64,000 nt of DNA from Geosporobacter ferrireducens (GCF_001750685.1 NZ_CP017269.1:5125416-5189415); one strand, 5' to 3'; shown: positions 1-8,733, counted from the stretch's first letter. Translations and numbers: made by a program. Notes: generated from the sequence alone by a model not told the origin.

Positions 1-831
1 GATGCGCCTTGTTCTGGAGAAGGCATGTTTCGTAAGGATGAAGCTATGGTTAAGAGTTGGGAAAAACAAGGGCCAGATTATTATATCTCTATACAAGCAG
101 AGATTCTGTCTTACATGAGTAGGATGTTAAAGTCAGGAGGACAAGCGGTTTACTCTACATGCACCTTTTCTAGAGAGGAAAACGAGGCTGTTATTGAAGA
201 TTTCTTAGAGAGGCACAAAGCCTTTCAATTAAAACCAATAGAACATTTTAAAAATGCTTTTGGGATCACCGCACCAGTGGCAAACCACAGCGATATCCAA
301 ATCAATACCATGCGACTATGGCCGCATAAGATCAGCGGAGAAGGACATTTTGCAGCTTGCCTTGAAAAAAATAGACTTGAAAAAGAATTTATAGCAAGAG
401 CAGAAAACAATCAAGGAATTTCAGCACCTAGAGAATTTATTGAATTTATGGAGAAAAATTTAGTGATTTCTTTTGAAGGTCCTTATGAAATTCATGGAGA
501 CCAGTTATATCAGGTTCCTAAGGGGGTACCTTCATTAAGAGGATTAAAAGTATTGCGCTCGGGGCTTTTGTTGGGGACACTAAAGAAAAACAGATTTGAA
601 CCTAGCCAAGCGATGGCAATGGCATTAAAAAAACAAGATGCACAAAGAACGGTTGATTTTTCCAGTAGATCTCAAGAGGTTATAAAATATTTAAAAGGGG
701 AGACGCTCCATATAGATGGTGAAAAAGGGTGGACATTGGTTTGTGTAGATGGATTTCCACTGGGATGGGCAAAGCAAACAGAAAACCTGTTAAAAAATGA
801 ATATCCTGCAGCCTGGAGACGATTGGATTAG
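1..831 (+). CDS. rsmF: 16S rRNA m5C methyltransferase, RsmF/RsmB/NSUN family (5' end outside window)
   Basis: The frame is open to the first base, so the gene starts upstream of the window. The visible part begins with the motif DAPCSGEGMFRKD, the methyltransferase motif IV with its Pro-Cys. About 55 residues on, STCTFSREENE (Cys codon at 160-162) is motif VI, whose Cys is the nucleophile in this family. The remaining ~170 residues match the C-terminal RNA-binding (PUA-like) extension expected of RsmF rather than RsmB. By family knowledge it makes 5-methylcytosine in 16S rRNA using S-adenosylmethionine. The stop lies 9 bases before the next gene, a pseudouridine synthase, so the two rRNA-modification genes are probably co-transcribed. 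The RsmF assignment within the family is likely but not certain, because the N-terminal half is missing. Confidence 0.9.
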   Translation, partial: DAPCSGEGMFRKDEAMVKSWEKQGPDYYISIQAEILSYMSRMLKSGGQAVYSTCTFSREENEAVIEDFLERHKAFQLKPIEHFKNAFGITAPVANHSDIQINTMRLWPHKISGEGHFAACLEKNRLEKEFIARAENNQGISAPREFIEFMEKNLVISFEGPYEIHGDQLYQVPKGVPSLRGLKVLRSGLLLGTLKKNRFEPSQAMAMALKKQDAQRTVDFSSRSQEVIKYLKGETLHIDGEKGWTLVCVDGFPLGWAKQTENLLKNEYPAAWRRLD

Positions 832-840
832 GAGGTTCCT

Positions 841-1563
841 ATGGCAAAGACACTGAGATTGGATAAACTTTTAAGCAATATGGGGTATGGCACGAGAAAA
901 GAAATTAAAAGTGTTGTTAAAAAAGGATGGGTACTGGTTAATCAACAGGTAGTTAAGGACAGTAGCCAACATGTGGATCCGAGTCAGGATAAAATTATGG
1001 TCAATGGAGAAGAACTCGTGTACCGGGAGTATATATATGTCATGATGAATAAGCCTCAAGGGGTCATTTCTGCCAGTTTTGATCCTCGTGTCAAAACGGT
1101 TGTGGACCTGCTTCCAGATGAATATCAGGTATATGAACCTTTTCCCATTGGACGATTGGATAAAGATACAGAAGGACTGCTGTTGCTTAGCAACGATGGA
1201 AAACTCTCTCATGAACTGCTGTCTCCTAAAAAACATATACCTAAAACCTATTTTGCAATGATTGATGGGAACGTAGACGAAAAGGATGTGGCACTTTTTA
1301 GTGAAGGGGTCGTTTTGGAGGATGGATATAAAACATTGCCGGGACAACTGCGTATTTTGAAAAGTGGAGAACAGTCCGAGATTGAATTAACAATATACGA
1401 AGGTAAATTCCATCAGGTAAAGAGAATGTTTCTAGCAGTTGGAAAAACAGTTACATATTTAAAGCGAATCTCCATGGGTAATTTGAAGTTAGACGAAAGT
1501 TTAGAATTAGGAGATTTTCGTGAACTTACAGCTGAAGAACTGGAAATTTTAAGAACACGATAA
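841..1563 (+). CDS. RsuA/RluB-family rRNA pseudouridine synthase
   Basis: The 240-residue protein has an N-terminal S4 RNA-binding domain (about residues 5-50, beginning LRLDKLLSNMGYG). The catalytic domain carries GRLDKDTEGLLLLSNDG; Asp107 in that motif is the family's catalytic residue. The motif KFHQVKRMF near residue 190 is also typical. Length and motifs fit the RsuA class, which isomerises a uridine of 16S rRNA (position 516 in E. coli); the closely related RluB/RluE classes are alternatives. A strong GGAGG site lies just before the ATG. It follows the rRNA methyltransferase gene by 9 bases and is closed by a hairpin terminator that begins on its stop codon. Confidence 0.92.
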   Translation: MAKTLRLDKLLSNMGYGTRKEIKSVVKKGWVLVNQQVVKDSSQHVDPSQDKIMVNGEELVYREYIYVMMNKPQGVISASFDPRVKTVVDLLPDEYQVYEPFPIGRLDKDTEGLLLLSNDGKLSHELLSPKKHIPKTYFAMIDGNVDEKDVALFSEGVVLEDGYKTLPGQLRILKSGEQSEIELTIYEGKFHQVKRMFLAVGKTVTYLKRISMGNLKLDESLELGDFRELTAEELEILRTR

Positions 1564-1597
1564 AGGGTGAAGATTATTCTCCACCCTTTAGTTTTTG
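1561..1597 (+). terminator. Intrinsic terminator after the pseudouridine synthase gene
   Basis: TAAAGGGTG (1561-1569) pairs perfectly with CACCCTTTA (1582-1590), followed by GTTTTTGT. It starts on the stop codon. Confidence 0.85.
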
Positions 1598-1654
1598 TAT
1601 TTCAACGATTCATCTAAACAACTTCCAAGGATTATGTAGGAAGCTGATCTTTTG

Positions 1655-2383
1655 TTAGGCTTCATCTTCCTCAAAATCATTTTCTTTAACATCTTCTTTC
1701 TCAGCGTCATTTTCTTCCGATTGATGTGCATCAAATACGTTCATAATCTTCATCATTTGTGCCATTTTCTGTATGTTATCAATATTTTTTGCTTGTTCAT
1801 CTGGAAGAATTGGTTTGATCACCTCTAATAGGTTTGCGATTTGATCAGTATAATCACCACCCTGATCTGCTGAAAGTTTCTTTTGTTCATCCATCTTTGA
1901 CTTTACTTCTTTAACCTTTTCCACCATCGTCATTATATTCGCGATGTTTTTAAATTGTGTTTTTTGCTCTTCACCTAAGTGATTGCTGAAAACATCCACA
2001 AACTCTTTGATGATGCCTAGATTTAGTTTATTAGGTGAATCACCGGCACGGGGCATGTTTTTCATAATTCCACTGATACTGTTTACTTTTTTTATACTGT
2101 CCAGCATAAGGGTTAATCTATCTAGCAATGCAGGGTCAAGCCCCTGAGATGCAGCAGGTTCTATCTGCGGTCTTGGTAGAGCCGGAGGACGAGAGCGTAA
2201 AGGCGGTTTTTCGATTTCTTGAGAAAAAGGCTGTAAGCCTCTGTTTTTCATAAACCAGAGAAAAAACACGGGTAAAAGAAATAAAAGAATTCTTTTATTT
2301 CCAGGATTATTCCATTGAGCAATACTCATTTCTTGTTCAGATAGTGTCAAATCTTCATACGGGATCGGAAGAAAATCGTTCAT
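1655..2383 (-). CDS. Hypothetical membrane-anchored acidic protein
   Basis: I do not recognise this 242-residue protein. One hydrophobic segment spans about residues 32-45, followed by basic residues (KNRG), so it probably has a single membrane anchor. A proline-rich linker (residues ~58-75) follows, then mostly helical sequence with many Met, Lys and Glu. The last ~20 residues are strongly acidic. Helical stretches containing EEQK and DEQAK recur at about residues 138-150 and 190-205. The start is supported by a GGAGGCG ribosome site 5 bases upstream. It is transcribed divergently from the 101-residue gene at 2543, whose product has similar helices, which suggests that the two are functionally paired. 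No enzyme motif is visible. Confidence 0.75.
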   Translation of the reverse strand: MNDFLPIPYEDLTLSEQEMSIAQWNNPGNKRILLFLLPVFFLWFMKNRGLQPFSQEIEKPPLRSRPPALPRPQIEPAASQGLDPALLDRLTLMLDSIKKVNSISGIMKNMPRAGDSPNKLNLGIIKEFVDVFSNHLGEEQKTQFKNIANIMTMVEKVKEVKSKMDEQKKLSADQGGDYTDQIANLLEVIKPILPDEQAKNIDNIQKMAQMMKIMNVFDAHQSEENDAEKEDVKENDFEEDEA

Positions 2384-2542
2384 AATACGCCTCCCAATTA
2401 TTCTATCGGATGATAGGCCTTTGTTTCAGCATATGCAAAAGCACAGAATAGTGTTACTATGAGAAGCATGAATTTATGAATAAACAACAAAAGGCTCACA
2501 TAGATTAATATGAAGTTTTGCTGAAAGAACAGGGGGGGTATT

Positions 2543-2848
2543 ATGAAAGAAATGAACATGGATCAAATAAGATCATTGATGGAATTCATGGGTGGAGACA
2601 AACTAAGAGATGAACATTTGCATATGCTAGAAGAACTGTCAGAATTATATAGAGGAAAGACCGAGGAGAATATAATGGATGAATTGGTGCTGTTGAACAT
2701 GATGATCAGCCAAGATTCCCAAAGTTATCAAAACCAGCTGAACATGCTTGAGCAGATGAGGTTTTTTATGAATGATGAGCAGAAAAAAAGATTAGATTAT
2801 GTGATGAAGTATATTCATAAAAATTCGGCAGTGGATGATTTGGAATAA
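2543..2848 (+). CDS. Hypothetical small helical protein
   Basis: The 101-residue product is predicted almost entirely helical, Met- and Glu-rich, with no signal peptide or membrane segment. A purine-rich GGGGGG ribosome site precedes the ATG. Its segment MLEQMRFFMNDEQKKRLDYV resembles the DEQAKNIDNIQKM and EEQKTQFKNI segments of the divergently transcribed membrane protein at 1655-2383. The gene is monocistronic, ending in a perfect hairpin terminator shared with the convergent gene at 2899. Function unknown. Confidence 0.75.
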   Translation: MKEMNMDQIRSLMEFMGGDKLRDEHLHMLEELSELYRGKTEENIMDELVLLNMMISQDSQSYQNQLNMLEQMRFFMNDEQKKRLDYVMKYIHKNSAVDDLE

Positions 2849-2880
2849 AAAATGGATAACCGAAAAAGGTTATCCATTTT
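2849..2880. terminator. Bidirectional intrinsic terminator
   Basis: AAAATGGATAACC (2849-2861) and GGTTATCCATTTT (2868-2880) form a perfect 13-bp stem with loop GAAAAA. The A and T runs on the two sides serve the gene ending at 2848 and the convergent gene ending at 2899. Confidence 0.9.
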
Positions 2881-2898
2881 GTTTAGCATATATGTAGG

Positions 2899-3474
2899 TT
2901 ATCGTTTTGTACCGGTTATAGTGTAAATAATATCATCCAGGGAGGTTCCTGAAGGAATGTCAAAGGTGTCAGATTTTAATTTCGAAGCTAGCTTCAATTC
3001 TTCCACACGGGCAATGAATTTAGCAGTATTATCAATTAATCCTTTATCCTTTAATATTTTAGCAATACCTGACCCGGAGGTACCGCTAGGGATTTCAACA
3101 CGTATAACAGCGGCTGTTGGAGATGTAGGGTTTGTTGGTTCTGTAGTTGCCGGTGGAGGATCTGTCAGCGCTTGACCTTCCGTTGACTCTTGTTCGGAAT
3201 CTGCTGGAGGAGTTTCCGTCTCTGCTTGTGAATTTTCTTCAGGTGTGGAGCTGATTATCACTAGATCTTGATCATCTGCTGCATCAATACTTTCATCAGG
3301 CTGTTGTTCATTGCTTTGCTGTTCAATTTCAGTAAATATAGAGCCTTTTTCTTTGTTGTAAGCAAGAGAATCTGTTACCTTCCAGGTAATTACCGTTGAC
3401 ATGATGAGAATAATAACCAAGGCTAATATTATATCACTGGTTTCGTATAAAAAATCCTTTAATTTCTCAAACAT
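2899..3474 (-). CDS. Membrane protein with a C-terminal MltG/YceG-like domain, catalytic part absent
   Basis: The 191-residue protein has one membrane helix at about residues 15-32 after a short cytoplasmic start. A low-complexity linker rich in Glu, Gln, Pro, Ser and Thr (about 45-115) follows, then an outer domain (about 118-191). That domain contains IRVEIPSGTSGSGIAKILKDKG and later DTFDIPSGTSLDDIIYTITG. These pieces resemble the small LysM-like subdomain at the start of the endolytic transglycosylase MltG (YceG). The catalytic MltG core, normally a further 200 residues, is not present, so a lytic enzyme is unlikely; cell-wall binding or a regulatory partner role is inferred. It is transcribed alone, towards the shared terminator at 2849. 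Confidence 0.78.
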   Translation of the reverse strand: MFEKLKDFLYETSDIILALVIILIMSTVITWKVTDSLAYNKEKGSIFTEIEQQSNEQQPDESIDAADDQDLVIISSTPEENSQAETETPPADSEQESTEGQALTDPPPATTEPTNPTSPTAAVIRVEIPSGTSGSGIAKILKDKGLIDNTAKFIARVEELKLASKLKSDTFDIPSGTSLDDIIYTITGTKR

Positions 3475-3682
3475 CTAAACACACCTTCCCTATAGATATT
3501 CCTTTATTAAGGATAACATAATGTTACATAGGTTTTCAAGAATTATTAAAAACAAGGTAGAATTTGGGGAAATTTGGTTGATGAAAGTAGATTTTGTACA
3601 TAATAGTATAAACTGTGATACAATATAAAAATCGATAACGATATAGCTGAAAATTATAACAAAGTATTTGGAGATGATTGCA

Positions 3683-4651
3683 TTGAAAGAAATGATGATC
3701 GGTAAAAATGAAGAAAATCAGCGTATAGATAAATTTCTGAAAAAATATCTTCCCAAAGCCTCCTTGGGATTTTTATATAAAATGCTGCGTAAAAAGAATA
3801 TTAAAGTGAATAATGGCAGGGTAGAACCTCAATACCTTCTGAGAGCAGGAGATTTGATTCAATTGTACTTGAGTGATGACACCCTTACCGGTTTTCAAGA
3901 ACAAAAACAAATTAAAGAGGTTGATATAGATTTTCACATCGTTTATGAGGATAAAAATATTCTTCTTGTAAATAAGCCTGCAGGATTACTGGTTCACGAG
4001 GATATAAAGGAAAGCAAAAATACGTTGGTCAACCAAGTGATCAAATATCTATATCTTAAAAAGGAATATAATCCAGATTTAGAAAAAACCTTTGTACCTG
4101 CAAGTATCAACCGTATTGATCGAAATACCAGCGGGATCGTAGTATTTGGGAAAAACTACGAGGCTGTACAAAACTTAAATGAGATGATGCGACATAAAAA
4201 TCATATCCATAAATATTACCAAACGATTATTAAAGGCACTGTAGAAGAATCATCAGAACTCTCCGGATTCCTATGGAAAGATGAAAAAGCAAACCAAGTT
4301 CAAATTGTAAATCGTAACAGAGCGGGCGCAAAAGAAATCCGTACCAAGCTAAAGCCGCTCAAAAGTAATAGAGATTTTAGTTTGGTGGAAGTAGAAATTA
4401 TTACCGGTAGAAGTCACCAAATACGCTTGCATTTGTCTTCCATTGGTCATCCCATTGTAGGCGATGGAAAGTATGGTGACATTAAGACAAACAGGGAATT
4501 TCGTGAGAAGTTTGGACTTAGCAGCCAACTGCTTCATGCCTATAAAATTGTTTTTGAAAAGACGATTGGAGGAATGCAGTATCTTGAAGGAAAAGAATTC
4601 TTATGTCCCTTACCGGAGATTTTCAGAAAGATTGAAATGAATTTATTCTAG
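3683..4651 (+). CDS. RluA-family (RluC/RluD-like) 23S rRNA pseudouridine synthase
   Basis: An S4 RNA-binding domain (about residues 8-60, QRIDKFLKKYLP) is followed by the RluA catalytic domain. Its signature is INRIDRNTSGIVVFGKN, with the catalytic Asp in RIDRNT, and it also has GRSHQIRLHLSSIGHPIVGD. It isomerises uridines to pseudouridine in 23S rRNA; the target base cannot be read from sequence. I start it at the TTG at 3683, because GGAG at 3670-3673 is correctly spaced 9 bases before it; an in-frame TTG at 3668 would leave no ribosome site. The protein is then 322 residues, normal for the family. It stands alone between the divergent MltG-like gene and a signal peptidase gene. Confidence 0.92.
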   Translation: MKEMMIGKNEENQRIDKFLKKYLPKASLGFLYKMLRKKNIKVNNGRVEPQYLLRAGDLIQLYLSDDTLTGFQEQKQIKEVDIDFHIVYEDKNILLVNKPAGLLVHEDIKESKNTLVNQVIKYLYLKKEYNPDLEKTFVPASINRIDRNTSGIVVFGKNYEAVQNLNEMMRHKNHIHKYYQTIIKGTVEESSELSGFLWKDEKANQVQIVNRNRAGAKEIRTKLKPLKSNRDFSLVEVEIITGRSHQIRLHLSSIGHPIVGDGKYGDIKTNREFREKFGLSSQLLHAYKIVFEKTIGGMQYLEGKEFLCPLPEIFRKIEMNLF

Positions 4652-4657
4652 ATAAAG

Positions 4658-4683
4658 AAGGGCAAGCTTCTATGGCTGCCCTT
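4658..4683 (+). terminator. Probable weak terminator
   Basis: AAGGGCA (4658-4664) pairs with TGCCCTT (4677-4683). The trailing T run is short (TTTAAAT), so termination may be partial. Confidence 0.45.
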
Positions 4684-4723
4684 TAAATCTGTGTAGAAAA
4701 GACAAGGTTAAAGATGAAGATGA

Positions 4724-4752
4724 TTGTAGAAAGTAAGGTTTAGTGGTAAAAT
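4724..4752 (+). promoter_or_regulatory. Promoter-like sequence for lepB
   Basis: TTGTAG (4724-4729) and TAAAAT (4747-4752) are separated by 17 bases, a good match to a housekeeping sigma-A promoter. It lies 35 bases before the signal peptidase start. Confidence 0.55.
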
Positions 4753-4786
4753 AGTGAATAGTAAGTCTGAAAGAGGAGATGTTTAG

Positions 4787-5308
4787 ATGAAGAAAGAGAT
4801 CATGGAATGGATTAAAACAATTGCATTGTCCGTATTAATTGCGCTAGTGATTACTACTTTTGTACGGCCAACTTTAGTTAAAGGCTATTCAATGTACCCG
4901 ACACTGGATCAATATGATTACTTGATAATTAACAAGATTCCATATATGCTGCATGCACCGGAGCGTGGCGATATCGTAGTTTTTAAATCCCATCTAAAAA
5001 CCTTTGAAGGAAAAGAAAAAGATTTGATCAAAAGAGTGATTGCCCTGCCAGGCGATCACGTGGAGGTAGTGGATGGAAAAGTGTTTGTAAACGAAGAACT
5101 GCAGCATGAGCCTTACACAAATAGTCTATATACACCAGGAGAGGTAGATACGGTTGTACCTGATGGTATGATTTTTGTTATGGGAGATAATCGTGAAAAC
5201 AGTATGGATAGCCGTGATGACCGTGTTGGGCCGGTAGAAATCGAAACCGTTAGAGGAAAGGTATTCGTGAGACTTTACCCTTTTACAAAAATTGGAAAAG
5301 TTCAATGA
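4787..5308 (+). CDS. lepB: Signal peptidase I (first copy)
   Basis: The 173-residue protein has one N-terminal membrane anchor (about residues 8-27). The catalytic Ser35 sits in KGYSMYPTL and the general-base Lys82 in LIKRVIALPGD. The family's box E, GDNRENSMDSR, is present. This is the short Gram-positive type that cleaves signal peptides on the outer face of the membrane. AGAGGAG precedes the ATG. It appears to be a single-gene unit with its own promoter-like sequence and terminator. A second signal peptidase lies at 14231, and having several paralogues is normal in Firmicutes. Confidence 0.95.
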   Translation: MKKEIMEWIKTIALSVLIALVITTFVRPTLVKGYSMYPTLDQYDYLIINKIPYMLHAPERGDIVVFKSHLKTFEGKEKDLIKRVIALPGDHVEVVDGKVFVNEELQHEPYTNSLYTPGEVDTVVPDGMIFVMGDNRENSMDSRDDRVGPVEIETVRGKVFVRLYPFTKIGKVQ

Positions 5309-5310
5309 TT

Positions 5311-5340
5311 GCTCAGACAGAAATGTCTGAGCTTTTCTTT
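5311..5340 (+). terminator. Intrinsic terminator after lepB
   Basis: GCTCAGACA (5311-5319), loop GAAA, TGTCTGAGC (5324-5332), then TTTTCTTT. Confidence 0.9.
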
Positions 5341-5411
5341 GTTATATTCTGAGTATTTTTTAAAAGAATTGTACATGATAAATAAAGATAAAGATAAAGG
5401 AGGGTTTTATC

Positions 5412-5837
5412 ATGAAAGTTAGAGAATTAATGACAACAAATGTATCTTTTGCTACTCCCAATACACCCATCAGCCAAGTTGCTAAACAGATGGAACAATT
5501 AGATGTAGGATGCATTCCTGTTTGTGATGACAAGAAACATGCATTGGGAATCGTGACCGACCGGGATATTGTTATTCGTAGTGTATCTCATGGAAATACC
5601 AGTGCAAATGCTCAGGATGTAATGTCTGAAAATCTTGTTTATGCCTCGCCGGAAATGGATGCCCATGAAGCAGCTGATTTAATGGCCAAACATCAAATTC
5701 GAAGACTGCCGGTTGTGGAGAATGGAAAGCTGGTGGGGATTTTGGCAATTGGAGATCTAGCTACACAGAATATATATGTAAATGAAGCCGGAGATGCCTT
5801 AAGCGATATTTCTAAGCCAAGCAGACCACAAATGTAG
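5412..5837 (+). CDS. CBS-domain protein
   Basis: The 141 residues consist of two CBS motifs forming one Bateman module, at about 7-60 (VRELMTTNVSFA, then GIVTDRDIVIR) and 72-125 (VMSENLVYASP, then GILAIGDLAT). There is no fused catalytic domain. Such free-standing modules bind adenine nucleotides and act as energy or ionic sensors in some cases; the partner here is unknown. The AAAGGAGGG ribosome site is near perfect, suggesting high expression. It is similar to the B. subtilis YhcV/YlbB group. It is flanked by terminators and so is monocistronic. Confidence 0.9.
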   Translation: MKVRELMTTNVSFATPNTPISQVAKQMEQLDVGCIPVCDDKKHALGIVTDRDIVIRSVSHGNTSANAQDVMSENLVYASPEMDAHEAADLMAKHQIRRLPVVENGKLVGILAIGDLATQNIYVNEAGDALSDISKPSRPQM

Positions 5838-5843
5838 TTTGAC

Positions 5844-5884
5844 TGAAAGTTCTTGTAGAAATACAGGAACTTTCAATCTTTTCT
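5844..5884 (+). terminator. Intrinsic terminator after the CBS gene
   Basis: TGAAAGTTC (5844-5852) pairs with GAACTTTCA (5867-5875), with inner TGTA/TACA and a GAAA loop, followed by ATCTTTTCT. Confidence 0.85.
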
Positions 5885-5977
5885 AGAATTAAGTATTATA
5901 CCTTGATAAAGGGTATATAATTTTTTAACCTTACATAATCTGATAATAAAGCTGAGAAAGGGGACGATGAATGAATC

Positions 5978-7648
5978 ATGAAAGATGCCAAGCTTATAAA
6001 GTTACAGATAGGAAATCAGAAGGAGATAGAAGTACCTGAGGGAACAACACTTTTAGAGGTCAGCAGACAGGTTGAAAAGGATCATCCTTCTATTATTGTG
6101 GCTGCGAAAGTGAATAACCGATTGAGAGAACTCGAGTATGTTTTACATAAAGACAGTGATGTGGAATTTTTAGATTTAACAAATTCTGATGGCATCCGAA
6201 TCTACCAAAGGAGTCTAGCCTTTGTTTTTATACGTGCTTCGATGGAAATTTTTTCAGGCTGCAAAGTAACTGTAGAGCATTCTTTGAGTAAGGGACTTTA
6301 TTGTGAACTTCATTACAAGAGACCCATCGTGGAAGAAGATATAGTAAAAATAGAGTCGAGAATGCAAGAAATTATTGAGGAAGATGTTCTGTTTATTAAA
6401 GATAGTATCCCTATTGAGGATGCAAAAAGAATCTTTAATGAACTGGGATTTGATGCAAAAACAAAGCTGCTAAACTATAGGGAAAAGCCGGAAATTAATA
6501 TTTACAGTTGTGGATGGCTAAAGGACTATTTTTACGGTTATATGGTACCAAGTACAGGATTTCTTAAAATATTTAAATTAAAATATTATGATCCTGGTGT
6601 AATTATTCAATATCCTGAAAAAAGTAATCCTACGCAAATACCTGATTTCCAAGAGCAAAGCAAACTGGCCAGTATTTTTAGAGAAGCTGAAAAATGGGGA
6701 AAAATCATGGATGTTGGCTATGTAGCCAACTTAAATGAGCGTATTGAGAATAGAAGTTATGATGAATTGGTTCGCGTTGCAGAAGCCCTTCATGAAAAGA
6801 AAATTGCGCAAATTGCTGATATGATTACAGAGAAGAAGAAAAGAATTATTCTCATTGCGGGTCCTTCCTCTTCAGGTAAAACAACCTTTGCCCAGCGGTT
6901 AGCCATCCAGTTAAGGGTGAACGGGCTAAAGCCGGTCTCACTTTCCACAGATGATTATTTTGTAGATCGAGAACATACACCGAAAGACGAATATGGAGAA
7001 TATGATTTTGAAGCCTTGGAAGCTGTAGATATTGAGCTGTTTAATGATCATATGTCGAAGCTAATTAATGGGTATGAGGTAGAAATTCCCTATTTCAATT
7101 TTCATACAGGGTTGCGTGAATATCGCGGAAATATTATGAAGATTTCTGAAGATCATCCAATTATCATTGAGGGAATTCATGGATTAAATGAACGGCTAAC
7201 ACAAGATATTCCCCATGACAAGAAATTTAAGATCTACATCAGCGCATTAACCCAACTGAATATTGATGATCATAATCGAATTCCAACTACAGATTCCCGA
7301 CTGCTGCGACGTATTGTTCGAGACAGCAAATACAGAGGGCATTCGGCACTTAATACACTTGGTCGATGGAATTCAGTACGAAGGGGTGAAGAAAAGAATA
7401 TCTTTCCTTATCAAGAAGATGCCGATGTAATGTTTAATTCAGCGCTAACCTACGAGCTGGCTGTTTTAAAAAAATATGCGGAACCCCTTTTAAATGAGAT
7501 TCATAAAAGTGCGAAGGAATTTTCAGAAGCAAAGCGATTACTCAAGTTCTTAAGTTATTTTCTGTCCATTGACGATGAGACTGTAATACCACAGACCTCC
7601 ATCATTCGAGAATTTATTGGTGGAAGCTGTTTTCATAATGAAGATTAA
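5978..7648 (+). CDS. TGS-domain nucleoside (uridine-type) kinase
   Basis: The 556-residue protein has a TGS-like N-terminal domain (about 5-70, EVPEGTTLLEVSRQV) and a middle region resembling the second additional domain of threonyl-tRNA synthetase (about 75-230). The C-terminal P-loop kinase of the uridine kinase/phosphoribulokinase family has Walker A GPSSSGKTT at about 294-302, followed by LSTDDYFVDRE and IIIEGIHGLN. It most likely phosphorylates a nucleoside using ATP or GTP; the substrate is not certain. An AGAAAGGGG site lies upstream. A four-codon frame, ATG at 5967 to TGA at 5979-5981, overlaps the start codon. No clear terminator follows, so readthrough into glsA is possible. Confidence 0.9.
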   Translation: MKDAKLIKLQIGNQKEIEVPEGTTLLEVSRQVEKDHPSIIVAAKVNNRLRELEYVLHKDSDVEFLDLTNSDGIRIYQRSLAFVFIRASMEIFSGCKVTVEHSLSKGLYCELHYKRPIVEEDIVKIESRMQEIIEEDVLFIKDSIPIEDAKRIFNELGFDAKTKLLNYREKPEINIYSCGWLKDYFYGYMVPSTGFLKIFKLKYYDPGVIIQYPEKSNPTQIPDFQEQSKLASIFREAEKWGKIMDVGYVANLNERIENRSYDELVRVAEALHEKKIAQIADMITEKKKRIILIAGPSSSGKTTFAQRLAIQLRVNGLKPVSLSTDDYFVDREHTPKDEYGEYDFEALEAVDIELFNDHMSKLINGYEVEIPYFNFHTGLREYRGNIMKISEDHPIIIEGIHGLNERLTQDIPHDKKFKIYISALTQLNIDDHNRIPTTDSRLLRRIVRDSKYRGHSALNTLGRWNSVRRGEEKNIFPYQEDADVMFNSALTYELAVLKKYAEPLLNEIHKSAKEFSEAKRLLKFLSYFLSIDDETVIPQTSIIREFIGGSCFHNED

Positions 7649-7772
7649 CACTATTTTCTAATTATACTATATTAGAAAATATTAAGAAGATTATCATACA
7701 AAAGCATTGACGAATGATATGCTTTGTCTTAAAGTAGAAGTTGCAATAGATAAGAGAAGGGTAGGGAGCGAC

Positions 7773-8690
7773 ATGCAGCTTTTGCTAACAGAATTATTAG
7801 AGAAAAACAGGAAGTGGACCCATTTCGGGAAAGTAGCGGCCTATATACCAGAGTTAATGAATGCTAATTCCAATGCTCTTGGGATCACTGTAGTTGATAT
7901 TGAAGGGAATGTTTACAAAGCAGGAGATTATGAAGAAAAATTCACGATGCAAAGTGTATCAAAGCCAATTACGCTAATGTTGGCCCTAATGGACAGAGGA
8001 GCAGAATTTGTTTTCGAAAGGGTTGGTATGGAACCCTCTGGAGATGCATTTAATTCCATGCGGAAGCTGGAAACCATCAATCCTTCCAAACCATTAAACC
8101 CTATGATTAATGCCGGTGCCATTGCAGTTACCTCCTTGATTCAAGGAGACAGCTATGAGGAAAAGTTTCAGAGGATTTTGGAGCTGTTTCGCAAATTATC
8201 TTGTAATCCTAATCTTAAAATAAATGAAAGTGTATATCTATCTGAAAAGCGAACCGGTGATCGAAACCGTTCCATGGCTTATTTTTTAAGAGATGTGGGT
8301 ATCCTGGAAGGAGATGTAGAAAGCATTTTAGATTTATACTTTAAACAGTGTTCTATTGAGGTTGATTGTGAGGATATTGCTAGAATCGGCGCCTTGCTTG
8401 CTAATCAAGGAGTTATGTTGGGTACGGGAGAGCAAGTGGTACCAAAAGAGATTACACAAATCGCTAAAACCTTTATGGTAACCTGTGGGATGTATGATGC
8501 ATCTGGAGAATTTGCCATCAATGTTGGAGTGCCGGCGAAGAGTGGCGTAGGCGGTGGAATTATGTGTGCAGTTCCCAACAGAATGGGTATTGGTGTAGTA
8601 GGACCGGCATTGGATGCTAAGGGTAACAGCATGGGTGGGTTGAAAATACTACAGGACATTTCTAAAGAGCTTTCTTTAAGTATGTTTTAA
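7773..8690 (+). CDS. glsA: Glutaminase
   Basis: It hydrolyses L-glutamine to glutamate and ammonia. The serine-dependent glutaminase fold is shown by QSVSKPITLMLAL (the catalytic Ser-x-x-Lys pair), NPMINAGAIAV, SEKRTGDRNRSMAY and PAKSGVGGGIMCAVP. I place the start at ATG 7773, because AGGGAG lies 5 bases upstream and the 305-residue product then matches the usual length. An in-frame upstream start at 7707 would add 22 residues without family support. The gene is followed within 45 bases by a nitroreductase gene, and no terminator separates them. Confidence 0.93.
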   Translation: MQLLLTELLEKNRKWTHFGKVAAYIPELMNANSNALGITVVDIEGNVYKAGDYEEKFTMQSVSKPITLMLALMDRGAEFVFERVGMEPSGDAFNSMRKLETINPSKPLNPMINAGAIAVTSLIQGDSYEEKFQRILELFRKLSCNPNLKINESVYLSEKRTGDRNRSMAYFLRDVGILEGDVESILDLYFKQCSIEVDCEDIARIGALLANQGVMLGTGEQVVPKEITQIAKTFMVTCGMYDASGEFAINVGVPAKSGVGGGIMCAVPNRMGIGVVGPALDAKGNSMGGLKILQDISKELSLSMF

Positions 8691-8733
8691 TATTGATAAA
8701 TTTATTTGTTAATGTATGAAAAAGGGTGAGCCT

